From CAZGTQ01 sp964528575 (GTDB taxonomy: Bacteria > Planctomycetota > UBA1135 > GCA-002686595): a stretch of 12,198 nt of DNA. Where the stretch lies: contig CAZGTQ010000298.1 in assembly GCA_964528575.1 (NCBI GenBank), positions 1 to 12,198 of the forward strand. Reading direction: 5' to 3'. Under the pieces are notes generated by a model. The model searched no databases, had not been told where the DNA came from, and saw nothing but the letters and a program-made list of their open reading frames with translations. This document shows, one piece after another, positions 1 through 6,713 of this stretch. A program made the position numbers and the translations under genes. The stretch's first letter is position 1. Each line of letters opens with the position of its first letter.

Positions 1-123
1 ACGCTGCCCCTCGGCCTCAACGTCGTGAACCCGATCACGGCGTACCACGCGTACGTCGTGCTCGACCTGGCGCCGGCGGTCATCGGCGTGAGCAACGCGG
101 TCCCGGTCCTGCTGACCCCGTGA
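1..123 (+). CDS. C-terminal end of a probable exported protein (5' truncated by window edge)
   Basis: Reading frame 1 is open from the first base and ends at TGA 121-123, giving 40 residues that finish in ...SNAVPVLLTP. The codons are strongly G/C-ending, like the clear genes nearby. The tail is hydrophobic and beta-strand-like. Its last part (YVVLDLAPAVIGVSNAVPVLL) loosely resembles the strand-rich bridging domain in the two large secreted proteins of this window, which ends LVATGTTPPFSFTNRATIVL. The final three residues, LTP, also match the end of the 1429-residue protein. By inference it is the end of another exported beta-rich protein; too little is present to name a family. The stop codon is certain, the function is not. 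Confidence 0.6.
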   Translation, partial: TLPLGLNVVNPITAYHAYVVLDLAPAVIGVSNAVPVLLTP

Positions 124-254
124 CGCGAGCGGACGAGCGCGTTGCGAAGAGCCTCGTCGCGCTCGCCCTCGCGTGCGTGTGCTCCACCGACGGGTGCGGC
201 GACGCCGTCGCCCGGGAGGGGCGCGCGTTGCAGGTGTCGCTGGCGTCGCTCGCT

Positions 255-320
255 CGGCCGCGAGGCGGCCGCCGAACAGCGCGGGCCCGCTCGAGCCGCG
301 CGGCGCCTCACGACGTGAGG
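255..320. other. Two short inverted repeats upstream of the GNAT gene
   Basis: The 245-base gap between the first stop codon and the GNAT start contains two small perfect inverted repeats. One has CGGCCG arms (255-260 and 266-271) around a five-base loop. The other has arms CCTCAC (306-311) and GTGAGG (315-320) around GAC. Either could be a hairpin that ends transcription of the upstream gene or an operator for the GNAT gene. Neither has a T-run, and short repeats arise by chance in DNA this GC-rich. No convincing -35/-10 pair was seen in the gap. Confidence 0.25.
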
Positions 321-357
321 TCGGGACTCGCGCCTTCGGGGGGTGGACATCCGACCC

Positions 358-361
358 GGAG
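358..361 (+). promoter_or_regulatory. Ribosome binding site deciding the GNAT start
   Basis: GGAG lies seven bases before the ATG at 369. The frame stays open upstream to a GTG at 120, but that extension is low-complexity, Arg/Ala-rich and lacks family similarity. This site therefore favours the ATG at 369 as the true start. Confidence 0.65.
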
Positions 362-368
362 ATTCGCC

Positions 369-983
369 ATGAGCTGTGGACCCCTGCGATACGTCGCGCA
401 GACCGCGCCCGCGGTCCGCGCCGCACGAGCGAACGAGGCCGAGCGCTGCGAGGCGCTCGTCACCCTGGCCTTCGGCGGCGATCCCGTCGCTCGCTGGGTG
501 TGGCCCGACCCGCTGCAGTACCGCAGCGCGTTCCCGCCGTTCGTCGGCGCGCTCGCCGGCCGGGCGTTCGAGCGCGGCTCGGCGCACGTGCTGGCGGGGA
601 ACGAGGGGGCCGCGCTCTGGCTCGCTCCGGGCGTCGAGCCGGACGAGCGGGCGCTCCTCGGCGTCGTCGAGCGGACCGTGCCCGCAGAGCGACTCGGCGG
701 CGCGCTCGAGCTCGTCGAGCGGATGGGGCCGGCCCACCCCGACGAGCCGCACTGGTACCTGCCGTTCATCGCCGTCGACCCCGCGCATCAGCGCAAGGGG
801 CTCGGCTCGGTCCTCTTGCGGCACGCGCTGGCGATCTGCGACCGCGAGGGACGGCTCGCGTACCTCGAGGCGACGAGCGCGGCGAACCGCGCGCTCTACG
901 AGCGCCACGGCTTCGAAGCGGTCGGGGAGATCCGCGTCGGATCGTCGCCGCCGCTCACGCCGATGCTGCGCGAGCCGAGATAG
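369..983 (+). CDS. GNAT-family N-acetyltransferase
   Basis: A 204-residue cytoplasmic protein that should transfer an acetyl group from acetyl-CoA to an amine of an unknown small molecule or protein. The acetyl-CoA pyrophosphate-binding loop is plain in FIAVDPAHQRKGLGSVLL (QRKGLG at residues 141-146). The family's late motif LYERHGF lies at 176-182. The N-terminal half, with ARWVWPDP near 41-48 and AALWLAPG near 81-88, fits the GNAT subgroup in which an 'ALWLPPG'-like strand precedes the acetyl-CoA core. The length is normal for a single GNAT domain. The ATG start is supported by GGAG seven bases upstream. It converges on the regulator gene with only ten bases between the stop codons, so the two are not an operon. 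The substrate cannot be told from sequence; an antibiotic, polyamine or protein N-terminus is possible. Confidence 0.9.
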   Translation: MSCGPLRYVAQTAPAVRAARANEAERCEALVTLAFGGDPVARWVWPDPLQYRSAFPPFVGALAGRAFERGSAHVLAGNEGAALWLAPGVEPDERALLGVVERTVPAERLGGALELVERMGPAHPDEPHWYLPFIAVDPAHQRKGLGSVLLRHALAICDREGRLAYLEATSAANRALYERHGFEAVGEIRVGSSPPLTPMLREPR

Positions 984-993
984 TGCGGCGTGC

Positions 994-1353
994 TCAGCGC
1001 GACGCGGCGCGCCCCCTGCGCGCGCGGCCCTCTTCGGCGCGGGCCGCGAGGTCCTCGATGCGGTCGGGCGCGAGCTTGCCCGCGGCACGCACGAGGCGCG
1101 CCATCGCCGTGGGGCGCTTGCGGATCGAGCGCTCGACGTCGGTCGCGATACGGCCCGCGAGTGCGAGGAACTCGTCCGGGTCCTGGCGGAGAGCGCGGGC
1201 GATGCGCACGACCTTGTCCTCCGCCGGCGGGAGGAACACCTCGCGCTCGATCGGGGCCAGGTAGGTCGGGCTCATGCCGACCCTGTCGGCGAGCTCCGCG
1301 ATGGTCAGTCCTCGTTCCTCGCGCAGTTTGCGCACGGTCTTCCCAAAACCCAT
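994..1353 (-). CDS. Small XRE-family helix-turn-helix transcriptional regulator
   Basis: A 119-residue DNA-binding protein. Residues 6-62 form an XRE/Cro-C1 helix-turn-helix domain, with the HTH proper at about 16-36 (LTIAELADRVGMSPTYLAPIE) after an opening of the type MGFGKTVRKLREERG. The segment that follows (EFLALAGRIATDVERSIRKRP, 61-81) matches the pattern of XRE regulators often encoded next to ImmA/IrrE-type metallopeptidases or toxins. The C-terminus (about 99-119) is charged and Arg/Ala-rich. The ATG at 1353 matches where the family normally begins. A TTG 111 bases upstream would add a disordered Ser/Arg/Pro stretch and is disfavoured. No good Shine-Dalgarno sequence precedes the ATG. 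No HExxH peptidase or toxin gene is adjacent: upstream is the M14 operon, downstream the convergent GNAT gene. Its targets are unknown. Confidence 0.85.
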   Translation of the reverse strand: MGFGKTVRKLREERGLTIAELADRVGMSPTYLAPIEREVFLPPAEDKVVRIARALRQDPDEFLALAGRIATDVERSIRKRPTAMARLVRAAGKLAPDRIEDLAARAEEGRARRGRAASR

Positions 1354-1495
1354 AAAGCGATAGGGAGCAGCGCCGACGACGGGGGGGTCGACGCGCTTTG
1401 GTCGGGGCGGGGCCGAGCTAGAGTCCCGCCGGCTTGCAGAGCGATCGGAACGCCTACTCCCCAAAGAAGGCGCCGAGTCCGATCATACGAGCGCA

Positions 1496-1510
1496 TCCCG
1501 CGCAGCGGGA
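1496..1510 (-). terminator. Possible terminator hairpin after the M14 operon
   Basis: A perfect six-base inverted repeat, TCCCGC (1496-1501) and GCGGGA (1505-1510) around GCA, lies four bases beyond the TAA stop of the carboxypeptidase on the minus strand. Its position fits the end of the operon. There is no T-run after it, so at most it is a weak or Rho-assisted terminator. The rest of the 161-base gap up to the regulator start holds a seven-G run (1381-1387) and no clear promoter. Confidence 0.35.
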
Positions 1511-1514
1511 GCCG

Positions 1515-3245
1515 TTACTGCATTCGTACGGTGATGAAACCGTCGCGGCCCTTCTCGCCGCTCCAGGCGATGCGCGCGTCGCCCGTGCCGCGCACGAACC
1601 AACGCACGCGCACCTCGCCGCGGCCGCCGATGCCGCGCTCGAGCACGAGCCGCTCCGGCTCGCGTTCCGCGAGATCGATCTCCTCCGGCCGCCAGCGATC
1701 GCGCCGGATGCCCCCGGCGAGCACCTCGAGGCCCTCGCCGGCGATCGTCAGCTCGTCGGGCCGCCCGATGCGCTTCGAAGCGGCCATGGCCGAGCGCGTC
1801 GGGATCGCCCGCTCGTTGCGCACGACGACGTCGATCGCGCGCACGCCGCCCCCGAGGTCCGTCACCGTCGGCTCGTCGAACGTCACCTTCGGCACCGCAC
1901 GCGCGTGCCGCAGGCAGAAGAGCGCGTTGCGGTGCAGCATCTCCTCGATCAGGAACGTCGGCGGCACGCGCCCCACGTCCTTCGCGAAGCCGCCGAGCTC
2001 GACTTCGCCGTACAGCGGGTGCTCGTAGGGCGTCCAGTCGACGAAGCCCGCGCCCATCAGGAGCTCGTCGTCGAAGAAATGGTCGCCCTCGCGGCCGCTC
2101 GGGAGCCGCTCGTCGGGGCTGTTCTGCCGGTCGCTCCACAGCTCGTTCGTGAAGCTGATGATCCCGAGCCCCTCGTACGTCCAGGTCACGAAACCACCGT
2201 ACACCGTGTACAGGTCACTCCAGATGACCATGTACCGATAGAAGGGGAGCATGCGCTCGCCGTCGCGGCCGATCTCGTCGTACACGCGCAGATCGTCCTG
2301 CGGGTAGCTGCCGTAGTCCTCCGCTCCCGGCCCGCGCAGGATCATCCCGCCGGAGTTGTGGAACGACTGCACGGCGGCGACGTTCGGGCGCGCGACGAGC
2401 CAGTCCGCGATGCAGCGCGTCTCGGGCCAGTAGAGCGGGTAGGGACCCGCGCCGGACTGGACGTGATTGGGCATCCACAGGGACGGCCACGCGCGGTTCA
2501 TGTCGTAGCCGCCGAACGAGTCCTCGTTCAGCCGCCCGTCGCCGTCGTCGTCGATCCCTTCCGAGCCGAGCAGGATCCAGTCGCCGCGGATCCCACGGTC
2601 GTTGTCGGGGACGCGCTCGAGGATGCGCGGGTCGTTCGCGTTCAGTCGGTGCGTGCCCGCGCCGGGCACGCGCTTGCGCATCTGCACGATGTTGCCGTCG
2701 CCGTCGAGGTCGTTGGGCGGGTCCTCGTCGAACGCACCGTCGCGGTCGTCGTCGGTCGGCTGCACGCCCGAGCGCGACGAGCTCGCGCTGTGCGCACGCT
2801 GGAACCAGCTCGCGCGCCCGTCGGGATTGACCATCGGCAAGAGGTGGAACGCGGTCTCGTCGACGAGCTCGCTCACGCGCTCGTTCGACCCGTCGTTCTC
2901 GAGCAGGTACCAGGCGAGGTAGATCACCGCCTCGGCGCCCTGCACCTCGTTGCCGTGGACGTTGCCGTCGACCCACATCGCCGGCTTCTCGTCGACCGCG
3001 CCGGTCGTCGGGTCGTTCAGCGTGTAGACGCGAAGCTCGCGGCCCTCGACGCTGTGGCCGATCAGCTCGTACGAGAAGAGCGCGGGCCAGCGCGCCGCGA
3101 GCCGATCGAGGTGCGCGTACACCTCGTCCACGTCGTAGAGGCGGTTCCACGGGATCTCGATCTGCGGCGCGCGGCCGGCGGCCAGCCCGGGGAAGCCGCC
3201 GCCGGGGTCCTGGACGGCGGCGAGCGCGAGGACGAGCGCGATCAT
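1515..3245 (-). CDS. Secreted M14-family zinc carboxypeptidase, catalytically intact
   Basis: A 576-residue exported metallopeptidase expected to remove C-terminal residues from peptides with a single zinc ion. The M14 residues are all visible: zinc ligands H97 and E100 (GNVHGNEVQ), NPDG at 140-143, the substrate-binding Asn-Arg pair N250-R251 (YDMNRAW), the third zinc ligand H296 (SFHNSGG) and the catalytic glutamate E368 (FTNELW). Asp-rich loops resembling calcium-binding repeats are inserted at about 165-187 (DDDRDG, DLDGDGN) and 232-242 (DDDGDGRLNED). After residue 400 comes a C-terminal beta-rich region beginning DWTPYEHP and GEVELGGF. The signal peptide (MIALVLALAAVQ) is short and lacks the usual basic N-region. 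The ATG overlaps the upstream gene's TGA as ATGA, and GAGGAG lies five bases before it, so translation is probably coupled. The substrate is unknown. Confidence 0.93.
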   Translation of the reverse strand: MIALVLALAAVQDPGGGFPGLAAGRAPQIEIPWNRLYDVDEVYAHLDRLAARWPALFSYELIGHSVEGRELRVYTLNDPTTGAVDEKPAMWVDGNVHGNEVQGAEAVIYLAWYLLENDGSNERVSELVDETAFHLLPMVNPDGRASWFQRAHSASSSRSGVQPTDDDRDGAFDEDPPNDLDGDGNIVQMRKRVPGAGTHRLNANDPRILERVPDNDRGIRGDWILLGSEGIDDDGDGRLNEDSFGGYDMNRAWPSLWMPNHVQSGAGPYPLYWPETRCIADWLVARPNVAAVQSFHNSGGMILRGPGAEDYGSYPQDDLRVYDEIGRDGERMLPFYRYMVIWSDLYTVYGGFVTWTYEGLGIISFTNELWSDRQNSPDERLPSGREGDHFFDDELLMGAGFVDWTPYEHPLYGEVELGGFAKDVGRVPPTFLIEEMLHRNALFCLRHARAVPKVTFDEPTVTDLGGGVRAIDVVVRNERAIPTRSAMAASKRIGRPDELTIAGEGLEVLAGGIRRDRWRPEEIDLAEREPERLVLERGIGGRGEVRVRWFVRGTGDARIAWSGEKGRDGFITVRMQ

Positions 3246-5167
3246 CGGGACTCCTCAGCGGTGCTCTCGGTCACGGTGCGTTCGGCGGCGCCGGCGTGGT
3301 CGCTGTCGAGCGAGATCCGCACGGCGTCGATCGAGGGCGTGCGGACGATCCATTCGAGCTCGCGGCGCTCGCCGCTGCCGCCGAGCTCCTCGACGAGCGT
3401 GCGCGGCACGCCGGCGAGCAGCGTCGCGCTCGTCGGCAGGACGAGGTGGACGCGCGCCGGGCGCACCGTGCGCGTGCGGCCGGCGGCTGCGGTCGCGAGC
3501 GGGAGGTAGCCCTCGTTCGCGACGACGGCGCGCACGCGCCACAGATCGCCGCCCAGCGAGGTCGCCTCGGCTTCCGCGATCGCGAGGCGCGCGACCAGCG
3601 GCTCGAGCGCGACGAGGAAGCGCAGGTGCGCGTCCGCGATCGCGGTCCGCGCGTCGGCCGGCGGCTCGTGCAGCGCGTACGGAGCGAAGCCGCCGATCTC
3701 GACCGGGCCGAGCTCGGGGTGCTCGAACGGCGACCACGCGACGAAGCGCTCGCTCGCGCCGGTCGCGTCGATCCACGCGAGCCGGCCGGCGTCGTCGGAC
3801 GGCTTCTCGCGGCGCTTCTTCGGCTCGGGGGCGGGCTCCTGCTCCGCGCCGGCCGCGGCGGACGGCTCCTCGCCCTCGGCGGCCGGCTCCGAGTCCTCCG
3901 GATCCGTTTCCGGCGGATCCGCGTCCTCCGGCTCCGTCTCCGCCGGAACCGAGTCCGCCGGATCCGTCTCCGCCGGCTCGTCGGCGCCCTCCGGCTCGTC
4001 GGCCTTTTCCTCCTTCGGCGCCTTCGTCGGCAGCTCCCACAGGCACGCGGCGAGCGTCAACAGTCCGCGGTGGTCGTAGCACCAGAGCTGGAACGTCCCC
4101 GCGCCGTCCGTCGCCGACGCCGCCTCGCTCTTGGTGACGTCGCGGTACGTTTCGCCGATGCGCTCGACCAGCGGCCCGTCGGCCTCGAGCAGCCCCGGCT
4201 CGTACGCGCGCCGGCGGCGGCCCTCCTCAGTCGTCTTCGGCGTCTTCACGAGGTTGTCGAGCGCGCCGTAGGCGACGACGAGCGCGACGTCGGGGTGCGC
4301 GATCACGAAGTCGCACAGCGCCTTCGCCTCGGGCTCGTCGGTCGGGTACTCGCCCGCCCGCGGCTCGTGCTGCGGCCAGTCGCTCGCGAAGTTCGCGTTG
4401 ACGTGCGTGTCGCCCTCGGGATCCTCCGCGGCGCGCTCGTCGCCGTCGGCGTCGCGGCCCTCGCGCTCGAGCCGGAAGCGGCCGGTCTCGCCGAGCGTCG
4501 CGTCCGCGCGCACGAGCGCGCGCTCGTCGTGCTCGTCCGTCGTCCATTCGCCGTCGGGGTCGGGCACGCGCATCCACGTGACGAGGCCGTCGCCGTCGAC
4601 GTCGCTCCAACCGTCCTCGCCGATGCGGCCGTCGCGGTCGTCGTCGACGCCGCGGCCGGTGCCCTCGCGCTCGACGAGCGGCGACGCGAAGCGCCGCTCG
4701 GCGACGTCCGGGTTCGCGCGCGGCAGCACGTAGAGCGTGACGCGCTCGAGCAGCCGCGTGACCTGGGCGTCGGTGCCGTACAGGCGCAGGAGCTCGGCCG
4801 CGTGGTCGAGCGCGACCGCGCTCGAGAACACGCGCACGCCGTCGACGTTCGCGACGAGGAGGATCGCGGGCCGGCCGGGCGCGACCTCGCCCGCCGCGAG
4901 CCGCAGCGCCTCGATCGCGCGGCCTTCGCGCGACGTGCCGACGGGGACGAGCGTCGCGAGGTCGGGATGGGCCGCGGCGAGCGCGGCGAGGCGCGCGCTC
5001 AGCTCCGCGTGCGGCGCGAGCGCGATCGGCGCTCGGTCGGAAATGTCTTCCTGCGCGGCGGTCGCGCTCGCCAGGACGAGCGCAGAGAGGACGAGCGCAG
5101 AGAGGACGCGCGCGGAGAGGACGCGCGCGGAGAGGACGAGCGCGGCTGCGTGGGGGGCGTTCGGCAT
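3242..5167 (-). CDS. Secreted M14-like protein with all catalytic residues lost (pseudo-carboxypeptidase)
   Basis: A 641-residue exported protein homologous to the neighbouring carboxypeptidase over nearly its full length. Shared landmarks include EGRAIEALRL (81-90), LYVLPRANPD (145-154), two Asp-rich calcium-type loops (175-194, 239-252), VNANFASDWP (256-265) and the C-terminal WSPFEHPELGPVEIGGF (478-494). At the active site, aligning by eye, the zinc motif HGNE is DGVR (109-112), the third zinc histidine falls at G301 (VVAYGALDN), the substrate Arg is A258 and the catalytic Glu is C375 (LAACLW). The protein should bind no catalytic zinc and cleave nothing. A scaffold, inhibitor, chaperone or binding role is inferred. 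The signal peptide core (about 9-33) is made of five-residue repeats ending ASATAA. An acidic Glu/Asp/Pro linker occupies about 384-457. The start at 5167 has GGAG eight bases upstream; the in-frame extension beyond it is low-complexity and antisense to the next gene. First gene of the operon. Confidence 0.88.
   Translation of the reverse strand: MPNAPHAAALVLSARVLSARVLSALVLSALVLASATAAQEDISDRAPIALAPHAELSARLAALAAAHPDLATLVPVGTSREGRAIEALRLAAGEVAPGRPAILLVANVDGVRVFSSAVALDHAAELLRLYGTDAQVTRLLERVTLYVLPRANPDVAERRFASPLVEREGTGRGVDDDRDGRIGEDGWSDVDGDGLVTWMRVPDPDGEWTTDEHDERALVRADATLGETGRFRLEREGRDADGDERAAEDPEGDTHVNANFASDWPQHEPRAGEYPTDEPEAKALCDFVIAHPDVALVVAYGALDNLVKTPKTTEEGRRRRAYEPGLLEADGPLVERIGETYRDVTKSEAASATDGAGTFQLWCYDHRGLLTLAACLWELPTKAPKEEKADEPEGADEPAETDPADSVPAETEPEDADPPETDPEDSEPAAEGEEPSAAAGAEQEPAPEPKKRREKPSDDAGRLAWIDATGASERFVAWSPFEHPELGPVEIGGFAPYALHEPPADARTAIADAHLRFLVALEPLVARLAIAEAEATSLGGDLWRVRAVVANEGYLPLATAAAGRTRTVRPARVHLVLPTSATLLAGVPRTLVEELGGSGERRELEWIVRTPSIDAVRISLDSDHAGAAERTVTESTAEESR
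3251..3256 (-). promoter_or_regulatory. Strong ribosome binding site inside the upstream M14 gene
   Basis: GAGGAG on the minus strand lies five bases before the ATG at 3245, within the last codons of the upstream gene. Together with the ATGA overlap it fixes the carboxypeptidase start and indicates translational coupling. Confidence 0.7.
3890..3979 (-). repeat. In-frame 3 x 30-bp tandem repeat encoding an acidic linker
   Basis: Three consecutive imperfect 30-base units encode EPAETDPADS, VPAETEPEDA and DPPETDPEDS (residues 397-426 of the pseudo-carboxypeptidase). They form the middle of a wider acidic, proline-rich, probably disordered linker (about 384-457). The linker sits directly after the segment that aligns with the catalytic-Glu strand and before the C-terminal region. 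The active neighbour has only a short loop at this point, so the repeat expanded in this copy. Confidence 0.8.
5071..5145 (-). repeat. In-frame 5 x 15-bp minisatellite forming the signal-peptide core
   Basis: Five adjacent 15-base units occur on the plus strand: CCAGGACGAGCGCAG, AGAGGACGAGCGCAG, AGAGGACGCGCGCGG twice, then AGAGGACGAGCGCGG. Read on the minus strand they encode pentapeptides of type LVLSA or RVLSA and make up most of the signal peptide's hydrophobic stretch. The two central units carry Arg in place of Leu, which is unusual inside an h-region. The period is a multiple of three, so gain or loss of units keeps the frame. Confidence 0.85.
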
Positions 5168-5357
5168 GGGCGCGGCTCCGAGGGGCGCTACGGGGGAGCG
5201 CAGACGATAGCCGAACGGTCGGCGCGCACCCAGCGAGCGCGCGCCGTAAGGTCGACGTGTGACCCTCGAAGGCCACGTTCCTAGGCCATCCGGCTCCTCG
5301 TCCGCGTAGTCTTCGAACGGGACCCCCGGCCCGCTTCCCTCTCCCCGAGGCCCGTCC
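5168..5357. promoter_or_regulatory. Divergent intergenic region between the M14 operon and the large secreted genes
   Basis: These 190 bases separate two oppositely directed starts and must hold both promoters if each operon starts here. A seven-base inverted repeat, GGCGCGC (5221-5227) and GCGCGCC (5239-5245) with an 11-base spacer, lies near the middle and could be an operator or a 5'-UTR hairpin. GGAG at 5176-5179 (minus) serves the start at 5167, and GAGG at 5347-5350 (plus) serves the start at 5358. No sigma-70-like -35/-10 pair stands out on either strand. Confidence 0.4.
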
Positions 5358-6713
5358 ATGTCCGCTCTCCGTTCCCGTTCGCTCGCCGCCGCGCTCGCCG
5401 CCGCGTTCGCGCTCCTCGCCCCGGTCGGCAGCGCCCAGCTCGACGTCCTCTCCTGGAGCTTCCAGGGTTGCGCGAGCGTCTCCGGCGACACGCTGGACCT
5501 CGAAATCTGCACCGCCGCGTGCTCCGCCTCGCTCGCGACGGCCGAGGCGACGCTGCCCGCGACCGGCGCGTACACGCTCGACCTGTCGTGGTTCGCGCAG
5601 AACACGTGCTGCGTCGAGCTGCGCGTGACGAAGGTGAGCGGCGCGACGTTGTCGACGCTCTACCAGACGGGCGGGTCCGACGCGCCGAGCTGGTGCGCGC
5701 CCGCCGCGCCGCCGTGCGCCGGCGGCGACGCGCTCGCGTTCTCGGCGCTCGCGGGGGACCGTCTGCTGATCGAGCTGCGCGGCCTCGTGCTCGGCTGCGG
5801 CGTGAGCGGCAGCCAGGAGACGCGGGTGCGCTTCTCGAATTCCTCGTTCACCGCGGTCCAGCCGCCGCTCGTCACATCCGTCGACCCGACGGCCGCGTTC
5901 GCGGTCGGCGCGGTGTCGATCACGGGCACCGGCCTGGGCGCGCCCGGCACGACCGTCACGATCGACGGCGTGCCCGAGCCGATCGCGTTCTCGAGCCCCA
6001 CGCAGATCGTGATCCAGCCGGGGACGCGCTTGCCGGGCGTCGCTGCGCTCGTCGTGACGAACGCCTTCGGCAGCACGAGCGCGGACCTCGAGTTCCTCCC
6101 GACGTTCACTGCGACCGGCGGCGGCCTCGGCCAGAGCGTCGAGGCGCGGCTGGCGAGCGACGGCCCCGGCGCGTTCCTGTGGGCCGTCGCGACGCAGCCG
6201 CAGGCGCCGCCGATCCCGTTCGGGCCGACGATCTGGCACGGCCTCGAGCTCTCGCCGCTCACGGCCATCGTGCTGCCGCAGGGGCTGGGGACGCTGCCCG
6301 CCTCGGGCGTGCAGACGTTCTCGATCCCGATCGCGAACAACCCGGCGTGGGAGGGGCTCGAGCTGCACCTGCAGGGCCTCGTCGCGACGGGCACGACTCC
6401 GCCGTTCAGCTTCACGAACCGCGCGACGATCGTGCTCGGCACGTCGGCGCCGGCTCCGCCGACCAACCTCGTCTATCCGGTCGACCCGGCGGTGTACCAG
6501 GCGGGCACGCCGATCGCGCCGAACGTGCCGGCGGTGAACGGCGTCGTGACGTCGTACGCCGTGTTCCCGAGCCTGCCGGCCGGGCTCATGCTGAACCCGA
6601 GCACGGGCGTGGTGAGCGGGACGCCCGCGGCCGCGACGGCGCAGGCGGTGTACGCGTTCGTCGCGAGCAACGCGAGCGGCGGGACGCTCGACCAGGTCTC
6701 GATCGAGGTTCTC
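5358..6713 (+). repeat. Duplicated N-terminal module, copy 1
   Basis: This is the 5' third of the 1429-residue gene (codons 1-452: signal peptide, Cys-rich domain, TIG, bridging domain, putative-Ig). It aligns almost without gaps to the 5' part of the next gene at 9659-11008. Similarity stops abruptly after the putative-Ig domain. Within it, 5565-5648 is identical base for base to 9863-9946, and 5727-5761 to 10025-10059. Confidence 0.9.

Noticed and set aside
120..368. N-terminal extension of the GNAT protein from a GTG at 120
   Set aside because: The added 83 residues are Arg/Ala-rich with no similarity to the family. The ATG at 369 has its own ribosome site and gives a normal-length GNAT protein.
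376..2028. Plus-strand open frame spanning the GNAT, regulator and carboxypeptidase genes
   Set aside because: It crosses three well-supported genes on both strands and translates to Ser/Arg-rich low-complexity sequence.
1434..3509. Plus-strand open frame opposite the carboxypeptidase
   Set aside because: Val/Arg/Ala-rich shadow of the minus-strand M14 gene, which has all its catalytic motifs in the opposite frame.
4793..4804. An HxxE sequence (HAAE, residues 122-125) in the pseudo-carboxypeptidase as a possible zinc motif
   Set aside because: It lies 13 residues after the aligned zinc-motif position, in the helix matching IYLAWYLL of the active enzyme, and the third zinc ligand and catalytic Glu are absent too.
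5168..5605. N-terminal extension of the pseudo-carboxypeptidase up to 5605
   Set aside because: It would overlap the start and signal peptide of the divergent secreted gene. The ATG at 5167 is followed by a signal peptide and preceded by GGAG.
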